A DNA stretch of 38,092 nt, from the NCBI GenBank assembly GCA_964644025.1, contig CAZXVW010000014.1, positions 1 to 38,092 of the forward strand. The letters run 5' to 3'. Shown one piece after another: positions 32,470 to 38,092 of the stretch; position 1 is the first letter of the stretch, and every line of letters starts with the position of its first letter. Position numbers and translations under genes: made by a program. The DNA comes from CAZXVW01 sp964644025 (GTDB lineage: Bacteria; Acidobacteriota; Terriglobia; Bryobacterales; Bryobacteraceae). The notes under the pieces are model-generated. The model saw only the letters and a program-made list of their open reading frames with translations. It was not told the DNA's origin and searched no databases.

Positions 32470-33615
32470 TCACATCGGTGCGCCGGCGGTGGCGTAGACG
32501 CATTCGCGCCCTGTTTGAAACAACGCCACCACGTTCTCCGGCGGTACATCCGGCTGGATGTTGTGGACCGCCGCCAGCACATAGCCTCCCCCGGGACCCA
32601 GGATCTCGAAGGTGCGGCGCACCCCGGCGGCCACTTCCTCCGGGCTGCCGTGCGGCAGCAAATGCTGGGTGTCGATTCCGCCCCAGAACGCGATCCGCCC
32701 GCCGAAGTCCCGCTGGAGGCGCTCCGGTTCCATGTTTTTCGCGCTCACCTGCACCGGGTTGAGGGCGTCGATGCCCATGTCGATGAAGTCAGGGATGTAG
32801 GCGTAGACCGAGCCGCAAGTGTGGTAGAAGATTTTCGCCTTCGTCCGGGACCGGATATGTTCGACGATCCGCTCCTGGTATGGGCGGATCAGCTTCCGGT
32901 ACACCGGCAGCGAACAGACGGTACGGTCCTGGAGTCCGACGTCGTCGCCGAAACCGACGAGATCGATCAGGTCGCCGAGTTCGTCATAGGCGCGGTCGTT
33001 CATGGCGATCAGATTTTCGACGACGGCTTCCATCAGGCAACCGAACAGGTTGTGATCCGCGCCCAGGTCGCAATACCAATCCTCGAAGCCGCGCAGGTAC
33101 TGGGTCATATGCACCAGGTGGTAGCGGGCGTTGTAGATGACTGCGTAGTCGGTTTCCTCGTGCAGACGGCGGGCCCGTTCGCGCAGGCCGCGGAAACGGC
33201 CCGGGTCGGTCGGGTCGGGGAACCGGTAGCGGGCGATGTCAGCCGCGGTGATCGGGCCGGCCAGGGGAGATTCGCGCAGCTCGTAATAATGGCATCCCGG
33301 CGGCTTCACGCGCACGACGCCCCACTCGTCGCGGTGGCGGCCGCCGGGCAGCATTTGATCGGCGCCGCGGTCCGGCGCGCCCAGCGAGACCGCCCGCACG
33401 TCCACGTCAAGGCATTCGAGTACACGCTCGTCCATCTCGTAGAGCTGCTGCATCGTGTCGATCAGCGGGCCGGGCTCGCCGAAGCCCAGGTATTCACAGA
33501 GCCGTTCGTAAGCGCCCTTGACCATGCCGGTGACCCGGGTGCTGCCCAGGTCCATCGGCACGCGGTCCGGTTCCCGGTGATCAAGGGCGGCGAGGATTCG
33601 TTCACGATGGGTCAT
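32470..33615 (-). CDS. URO-D-like family protein (methyltransferase/decarboxylase fold)
   Basis: The 381-residue protein belongs to the uroporphyrinogen-decarboxylase-like superfamily, which also includes the MtaA/CmuA corrinoid methyltransferases. It opens MTHRERILAALDHREPDRVP, the usual start. YHTCGSVYAYIPDFIDMGID and NPVQVSAKNM match the region that holds the zinc-binding HxC in methyltransferase members. The segment FWGGIDTQHLLPHGSPEEV is also typical. It lacks the PMRQAGR-like N-terminal motif of true HemE, so heme synthesis is unlikely. The class is frequent in Acidobacteriota and Planctomycetota beside catabolic genes, with functions mostly untested. It is first of the cluster with a sulfatase and an aldo/keto reductase. 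Confidence 0.87.
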   Translation of the reverse strand: MTHRERILAALDHREPDRVPMDLGSTRVTGMVKGAYERLCEYLGFGEPGPLIDTMQQLYEMDERVLECLDVDVRAVSLGAPDRGADQMLPGGRHRDEWGVVRVKPPGCHYYELRESPLAGPITAADIARYRFPDPTDPGRFRGLRERARRLHEETDYAVIYNARYHLVHMTQYLRGFEDWYCDLGADHNLFGCLMEAVVENLIAMNDRAYDELGDLIDLVGFGDDVGLQDRTVCSLPVYRKLIRPYQERIVEHIRSRTKAKIFYHTCGSVYAYIPDFIDMGIDALNPVQVSAKNMEPERLQRDFGGRIAFWGGIDTQHLLPHGSPEEVAAGVRRTFEILGPGGGYVLAAVHNIQPDVPPENVVALFQTGRECVYATAGAPM

Positions 33616-33796
33616 CGGTCGGTTCTCGCATTCGGGGATTGGTTTGCGAGGACCGCCATGCTGTTCTGCTCCGGCATGTCAAGACACCTCCATTCAGCTT
33701 GCGGTACCGGGCGGGCGACGCCGCCGCGTCGTTCCGGTATCTTACCACCCGAACTGTCAGAGAAGCTCAGCGGAAGCTTTTTCGCCGGTCCGCGGC

Positions 33797-35032
33797 TCAT
33801 TCGTAGCGGAGCGCTTCGGCCGGAGCGATGCGCGTGGCGGCGCGGGCCGGGTAAAGCGTGGCCAGGAAGCTGATCAGGATGGCGGCGGCCGGCACCCAGA
33901 CGGCGTCAATCCAGCGGGGATCGAACGGGACGTAGCTGAGCGAATAGATCTCGGCGTCCAGCCGGATCCAGTGGTAATGGTCGGCCAGGAAGCTGAGCCC
34001 GTAGCCGGCCGCCAGGCCGATGAGGCTACCGATGACGCCGATGGTAACGCCCTGGAGAATGAAGATATTCCGGATCTGCTCGCGGCGGCACCCCATCGAC
34101 ATCAGCAGCGCGATGTCCCGATACTTCTCCATTACCATCATGACCAAGGTGATGAGAATGTTCAGAGCGGCCACCAGCTCAATGAGGCCGATGGTGATGA
34201 CGGTGACCACGCGCTCCATGCGGAGAGCGTTCAGCAGTTGGCGGTTCTGCTCCATCCAGGTGGTCGCCGCCAGTTTCGGGCCGATGATCGGCGCGGCAGC
34301 CGCGGCCACCTCCGGGGCGGCGTTGACATCGTCCAGCCGGAGCTCGATCGAGTTCACCACGTCGGGCACCCCCAGCACGCGCTGGGCGGATTTCAGCGAA
34401 GTATAGGCCCAGCGGGCGTCCAGTTCGTAAAAGCCCGATTCGAAGATGCCGGCAACCCGGAACCGGTGATAGCTCGGGCGGGGTCCGAACGGGGTCAGCT
34501 CGCCCTGCGGGCTGATGACGGTGACGATGCTGTCCATCATCATGCCGGTGTGCTCGGCCAGCCGCGAGCCGAGAATGATGCCGGGCGGCGATGCGGTATC
34601 CCGAAGCCCGTCGAGAGAGCCTTCCCGCAGGTGGGTCAGCACGTCGGCCGGCTGCAGCGCGGCGCCGGGCCGGATTCCCTTGATAATGGCGCCGTCGGAT
34701 TGCAGCGGGCCGCTGAGAAAAACCGGCGCGTAGAGCGTAGGCGCGGCGCTGACCACGTGAGGCAACGCCTTCAGTTGAACTAGTAGGCGCTGCCAGTCCT
34801 CGATCCCGTAACCCGGTTCCTTCTCCAGGATGCTGACGTGAGCGGTGGCGCCCAGCAGATCGCGCTCGAGCGTGTTGCGGAAACCGTTGTTGATGGCCAG
34901 GGCGATGATCAGCGCCATGACGCCGGCGGCGACGCCGAGGATCGAGATACCGGTGATGACGGAAATGACGGCCTGCTTCCGCTTCGCCTTCAGGTAGCGG
35001 AGAGCAACGAAGAGTTCGAATCGTTTGGCCAC
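33797..35032 (-). CDS. LolC/LolE-type lipoprotein-releasing ABC permease
   Basis: The 411-residue inner-membrane protein has one N-terminal membrane helix (about 22-48; VISVITGISILGVAAGVMAL), a large periplasmic domain, and three C-terminal helices (about 275-300, 325-350, 380-400). This is the LolC/E build of the MacB/FtsX fold. FELFVALRYLKAKRK is the typical start; ALLMSMGCRREQIRNIFILQG and LYPARAATRIAPAEALRYE are the usual FtsX-domain motifs. With a LolD ATPase it would pull lipoproteins out of the inner membrane; no LolD is in view, though the window continues upstream with lysS only. Start GTG at 35032 has GAAGG upstream, 6 bases after the lysS stop, so it is in the lysS operon. Confidence 0.88.
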   Translation of the reverse strand: MAKRFELFVALRYLKAKRKQAVISVITGISILGVAAGVMALIIALAINNGFRNTLERDLLGATAHVSILEKEPGYGIEDWQRLLVQLKALPHVVSAAPTLYAPVFLSGPLQSDGAIIKGIRPGAALQPADVLTHLREGSLDGLRDTASPPGIILGSRLAEHTGMMMDSIVTVISPQGELTPFGPRPSYHRFRVAGIFESGFYELDARWAYTSLKSAQRVLGVPDVVNSIELRLDDVNAAPEVAAAAAPIIGPKLAATTWMEQNRQLLNALRMERVVTVITIGLIELVAALNILITLVMMVMEKYRDIALLMSMGCRREQIRNIFILQGVTIGVIGSLIGLAAGYGLSFLADHYHWIRLDAEIYSLSYVPFDPRWIDAVWVPAAAILISFLATLYPARAATRIAPAEALRYE

Positions 35033-35038
35033 GGGCCT

Positions 35039-36547
35039 TCAGGTGTCCAGCGCACGCATCCGCTCCGCAAGCCCGAGAGGCGGCTCGGGCCGCAGCAGCG
35101 GGAACAGGATGACGTCGCGAATCGATTGTGAGCCGGTGAGAATCATCGTCAGGCGGTCAATACCAATTCCCTCGCCCCCGGTGGGCGGCAGCCCGTAACA
35201 CATGGCGCGAAGGTAATCCTCGTCCATGCGGTGCGCCTCTTCGTCGCCGCGTTCGCGCAGCACGAGCTGCATCTCGAAGCGCCGCCGCTGTTCCTGCGGG
35301 TCGTTCAGCTCGGTATAGGCATTGGCGATTTCCATCCCGGCGGCGTAGATTTCGAAGCGCTCGACGAAACCCGGCTCATCGGGCTTGTTCTTCGACAGCG
35401 GTGAGGTTTCGATCGGGTAGTCGAAAATGATGGTCGGCTGGATGAGCTGGCTTTCCACAACCTGCTCAAAGATCTCCACCAGGGCTTCGCCCGGAGTCGG
35501 CCTGGCCGAATGGCGGCGCAACCATTCCGGGTCCCGCACCTGTTCGCCGGTGGGCGGATCGCCGTCTTTCCAGTATTCGATGATGGCGTCGCGCACCGTG
35601 AGCCGGCGGATATTGCCGAAGTCCAGTTCCGTCCCCCGGTAGGTGACAATGGGGGAGCCGGTGGCGTCGATGGCGGTCTGCCGGAGCAGCTCGCAAGAGA
35701 AGTCCATCAGGCCGCGATAGTCGGTGTAGGCCTGGTAGAACTCGAGCATGGTGAACTCCGGGTTGTGTTGTGTCGAGACACCCTCGTTGCGGAAGTTGCG
35801 GTTGATTTCGTAGACGCGCTCCAGGCCGCCGATGACGAGGCGTTTCAAGTACAGCTCGGGAGCGATGCGCAGGTAGAGATCGATGTTCAGCGCATTGTGA
35901 TGGGTGATGAAGGGGCGAGCTGTTGCGCCGCCATAAACCGGCTGCATCATCGGCGTTTCCACCTCCAGGAAGCCGCGGCTTTCCAGTTGCCGGCGAAAGG
36001 AGCCGATAATGCGGGCGCGAGTGAGAAAGACGCGGCGCACCTCGGGATTGGCGATCAGATCGAGGTAGCGCTGCCGGTAGCGCGTTTCCACGTCTTCCAG
36101 GCCGTGCCACTTTTCGGGCATGTTGAGCAGCGTCTTGGAAAGGAAGTAGAGCTTTTCGGCCATGACGCTCAACTCGTTGGTCTTGGTGCGGAACAGGCGG
36201 CCCTCGACGCCGATGATGTCGCCGATGTCGAGAAGTTTCTTGTAAAGGGTGAAATGCTCAGCGGGCACGTTGTCCCGCCGGACGTAGATCTGGAGCCGTT
36301 CCCCCTCTTGCGCCAGGTGTGCGAAGCCGGCCTTTCCCATGCGGCGGATGGTCTGGATCCGGCCGCAGACGCGCACTGTCACCGGGTCGCGTTCCAGCTC
36401 CTCCCGGTCCCGGGCGCCGTACTGCCGGCGCACCTGGGCCAGCGTATGCGTGAAGTCGAACCGGTGGCCGTATGGCTTAAAACCAAGTGCTTCGATCTGT
36501 TTGACGCGCGCGAGACGCTGGCTGAGAATATCCTCTTCAAGCGACAA
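35039..36547 (-). CDS. lysS: Lysyl-tRNA synthetase, class II
   Basis: The 502-residue enzyme charges tRNA-Lys. An OB-fold anticodon-binding domain (about 55-150; VRVCGRIQTIRRMGKAGFAH) precedes the class II core. Motif 1 is in LESRGFLEVETPMMQP. Motif 2 is in YEINRNFRNEGVSTQHNPEF. Motif 3 is GGEGIGIDRLTMILTG. PELYLKRL is also diagnostic. Start is TTG at 36547, preceded by AAGGGGTGA; an upstream ATG is out of frame and meets a stop. A TATAAT box lies at 36570-36575. It is the first gene of an operon with the LolC/E-like permease. Confidence 0.96.
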   Translation of the reverse strand: MSLEEDILSQRLARVKQIEALGFKPYGHRFDFTHTLAQVRRQYGARDREELERDPVTVRVCGRIQTIRRMGKAGFAHLAQEGERLQIYVRRDNVPAEHFTLYKKLLDIGDIIGVEGRLFRTKTNELSVMAEKLYFLSKTLLNMPEKWHGLEDVETRYRQRYLDLIANPEVRRVFLTRARIIGSFRRQLESRGFLEVETPMMQPVYGGATARPFITHHNALNIDLYLRIAPELYLKRLVIGGLERVYEINRNFRNEGVSTQHNPEFTMLEFYQAYTDYRGLMDFSCELLRQTAIDATGSPIVTYRGTELDFGNIRRLTVRDAIIEYWKDGDPPTGEQVRDPEWLRRHSARPTPGEALVEIFEQVVESQLIQPTIIFDYPIETSPLSKNKPDEPGFVERFEIYAAGMEIANAYTELNDPQEQRRRFEMQLVLRERGDEEAHRMDEDYLRAMCYGLPPTGGEGIGIDRLTMILTGSQSIRDVILFPLLRPEPPLGLAERMRALDT

Positions 36548-36569
36548 GGATCACCCCTTGAAAGGAACC

Positions 36570-36575
36570 ATTATA
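36570..36575 (-). promoter_or_regulatory. Consensus -10 box of lysS
   Basis: The minus strand reads TATAAT, 22 bases before the TTG start. The leader would be about 16 bases with the GGGGTGA ribosome binding site inside. Divergent from the glycosyltransferase -10 box 60 bases away. Confidence 0.5.
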
Positions 36576-36634
36576 AACGGCGCAGCAGACGGACCCGGTT
36601 GCCAGCGCATTTCAGGGTAGTTGAACAATCCAGG

Positions 36635-36640
36635 TATAAT
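36635..36640 (+). promoter_or_regulatory. Consensus -10 box at the glycosyltransferase start, leaderless layout
   Basis: TATAAT with only six bases before the GTG at 36647. Transcription would begin at or next to the start codon. There is no ribosome binding site in between. Confidence 0.5.
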
Positions 36641-36646
36641 CGACCG

Positions 36647-37378
36647 GTGGCTGCCCTCAGCGTCGTCATTCCCGCTTACAACGAACAGGAACGGCTGCCT
36701 TCCACGCTGGAAGCGGTTCTCGCCTACCTGGCCGGAAAACAGCACTGGGCGCCGGCCGAGGTGCTGGTAGCGGATGACGGCTCGACGGACGCCACGCGCG
36801 CGGTCGCCGAGAGCTGGAAGGCGGAAGGAGCGCCGGTCCGTGTGCTGGCCAACCCGGGAAATCGCGGAAAGGGGTATTCGGTGCGCCACGGAATGCTCGA
36901 GGCCGCGGGTGACTGGGTGTTGTTCACCGACGCGGATCTGTCGGCCCCCATCGAGGAGCTGGATAAGCTCTACGAGGCCGCTCAGGAAAAGGGTGCGGAG
37001 GTGGCGATCGGGTCCCGGGCGCTGGACCGGTCGCTGATCGGGATCCACCAGTCGGTGTTTCGTGAGCAAGCCGGCCGCGTCTTCAACCTGCTGATGCGCC
37101 TGTTGACCGGCTTGCCGTTCTGGGACACGCAGTGCGGCTTCAAGCTGTTCTCCCGGCGCGCCGCCGGGGAAGTGTTCCGGCGGCAGCGAATTGATGGCTT
37201 CGGCTTCGACGTGGAGGCGCTGTTCATCGCCCGCAGGCTAGGGTTTCGGACAATCGAAGTGCCGGTGCGGTGGAACCACGTGGAAGGGACAAAGGTGAGC
37301 ATGATCGGCGACAGCGTGAACATGTTCCTGGACCTGATCCGCATCCGCTGGAACCAGTTCCGGGGCCACTACCGGTGA
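36647..37378 (+). CDS. Family 2 glycosyltransferase, polyprenyl-phosphate hexose synthase-like
   Basis: The 243-residue GT-A enzyme opens directly with LSVVIPAYNEQERLPSTLEA. It has VADDGSTD (nucleotide binding), VLFTDADLSAPIEELDKL (the DxD metal site), WDTQCGFKLFSRRAAGEVF and GFGFDVEALFIARRLGF. This pattern is that of dolichyl/polyprenyl-phosphate glucose or mannose synthases such as ALG5, which load a lipid carrier with one sugar from a nucleotide sugar. No membrane helix is present. The frame is open for 1.1 kb upstream over lysS, but that is not coding. The only start that fits is GTG at 36647. A TATAAT six bases before it suggests a leaderless message. Confidence 0.9.
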   Translation: MAALSVVIPAYNEQERLPSTLEAVLAYLAGKQHWAPAEVLVADDGSTDATRAVAESWKAEGAPVRVLANPGNRGKGYSVRHGMLEAAGDWVLFTDADLSAPIEELDKLYEAAQEKGAEVAIGSRALDRSLIGIHQSVFREQAGRVFNLLMRLLTGLPFWDTQCGFKLFSRRAAGEVFRRQRIDGFGFDVEALFIARRLGFRTIEVPVRWNHVEGTKVSMIGDSVNMFLDLIRIRWNQFRGHYR

Positions 37379-37445
37379 GGCGCCAGGCGCCCCGGCCGGC
37401 CGGTGGAAACCGCGGCGGAGGAAATTCTCTGCCCGCTCTCCAGGT

Positions 37446-38075
37446 CTACCGGATGAAATAGCGGAGGCCTTCCCAGGCGAGCCAGGCGCCGAATCCAACC
37501 AGCACCGCGCCCAGGGCCCGGACGATCGCCAGGTAGAGCCGCCCCGCCAGAAAGCCCCGGGAACGGTGAACCAGCAGCGCCACCACGGTCTTCGAACCGC
37601 ACAGCAGCGCGTAGAAACCGGCCACGAAGGCCGCGGCGAAGCCGAACTCCATGCCGGCGGCGCGCAGAATCATCGGGCCCCCGACCGCCGACCAGAACAG
37701 GTAAGCATGCGGGTTCAGGAAATTGATCGCCATCGCCTTCCGCAGCGTGTGGGGCGAGGTCTCCGCCACCGGCGAAAACGCAGGCCGGCGGCGGACGGAG
37801 CCGAGCCCCAGCCAGGCCACGTACAGCCCACCCAACAGCGAGATCGCCGACAGGGTCTGATCCGGGTCAGGCAGTTCCGACAGCGCCAGGAGCGACACCG
37901 TGATGATCGGGACGTCGGTCAACAGCGGAGCAAGCGCCACCTTGATGCCTTCCCGCCGCCCGTGCCGCACGGTCTGGGAAACGAGGAACGCCAGCAGCGG
38001 CCCCGGCGACAGGCCCGAGGCCAGTCCGAGGGTGACGCCAGAGATGAGAAAGCGGAGCAAATGACAGTGTAACAA
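37446..38075 (-). CDS. LysE family exporter
   Basis: The 209-residue inner-membrane protein has about six membrane segments. The first carries GLASGLSPGPLLAFLVSQTV, the LysE/RhtB motif (usually PGP). NFLNPHAYLFWSAVGGP and VAGFYALLCGSKTVVALL are also typical. Members export amino acids or other small metabolites by proton antiport; the substrate cannot be told here. Start is taken as TTG at 38075 because GGAG lies 9 bases upstream, though TTG at 38060 is possible. It converges on the glycosyltransferase with 67 bases between stops and ends near the window edge. Confidence 0.87.
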   Translation of the reverse strand: MLHCHLLRFLISGVTLGLASGLSPGPLLAFLVSQTVRHGRREGIKVALAPLLTDVPIITVSLLALSELPDPDQTLSAISLLGGLYVAWLGLGSVRRRPAFSPVAETSPHTLRKAMAINFLNPHAYLFWSAVGGPMILRAAGMEFGFAAAFVAGFYALLCGSKTVVALLVHRSRGFLAGRLYLAIVRALGAVLVGFGAWLAWEGLRYFIR

Positions 38076-38092
38076 CCCGGCCTGCTCCGCAC

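Noticed and set aside
32470..33615. URO-D-like gene as hemE, linked with the AhbD-like enzyme in heme synthesis
   Set aside because: It lacks the HemE N-terminal signature, has the HxC region of methyltransferase-like members, and sits with a sulfatase and a reductase.
33616..33796. AAGCT/AGCTT stem with a following T-run near 33767-33780 as a terminator
   Set aside because: The stem has only five pairs and lies on a strand with no gene ending there.
35510..36646. Plus-strand frame leading into the glycosyltransferase
   Set aside because: It lies antisense to lysS; glycosyltransferase homology starts at the GTG at 36647, so the upstream part is not coding.

Overview
The window is a GC-rich chromosomal stretch of about 38 kb containing one scaffold gap (100 N at 29750-29849). 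Gene content suggests an Acidobacteriota genome, probably Solibacter/Bryobacter-like. It has a 1,100-residue TonB-dependent receptor with an N-terminal carboxypeptidase-regulatory-like domain, Tat-exported Gfo/Idh/MocA and sulfatase enzymes, a URO-D-like enzyme next to a sulfatase, and a GxxExxY protein beside 'GGCGCAAAGGC'-type repeats. This placement is inferred from family knowledge; there is no rRNA in the window to test it.

Layout. 1-320: remnant of a transposase N-terminus. 320-4172: an AhbD/NirJ-like radical SAM enzyme, a family 5 uracil-DNA glycosylase, and the methionine pair metX-metW. 4192-9196: an exported propeller-like protein, divergent from a large MscK-like mechanosensitive channel. 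9228-14174: a secreted Gly/Met-repeat protein, an anion:cation symporter-type MFS carrier, a 565-residue uncharacterised protein with a GNAT-like core, and an HpcH/HpaI aldolase. 14365-18006: a cyclic-nucleotide-binding protein, a roughly 600-base leader, and a histidine kinase overlapping a response regulator whose last domain looks like an inactivated GGDEF domain. 18107-18138: a perfect hairpin between convergent genes. 18160-23101: the TonB-dependent receptor, divergent from the Gfo/Idh/MocA oxidoreductase. 23138-27311: the overlapping operon valS-nadC-birA. 27420-29020: a PIN-domain remnant and a sulfatase. 29040-30053: two near-identical 204-base repeats flanking a GxxExxY gene. 30052-33615: a leftward URO-D-like, sulfatase and aldo/keto reductase cluster. 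33797-36547: lysS-lolC/E-like permease. 36647-38075: a family 2 glycosyltransferase with leaderless-looking initiation, then a LysE-type exporter.

How the genes work together. The housekeeping parts are methionine synthesis, tRNA charging, NAD and biotin metabolism, and lipoprotein sorting. The accessory parts point to saccharide scavenging: the TonB receptor and exported oxidoreductase, two sulfatases, a URO-D-like protein with an aldo/keto reductase, and a sugar-acid-type carrier near a 2-oxo-acid aldolase. The most unusual parts are the repeat/GxxExxY unit, which touches the ends of both neighbouring genes and probably caused the assembly gap, and the two-component operon with the GGDEF-like but catalytically degenerate output domain.
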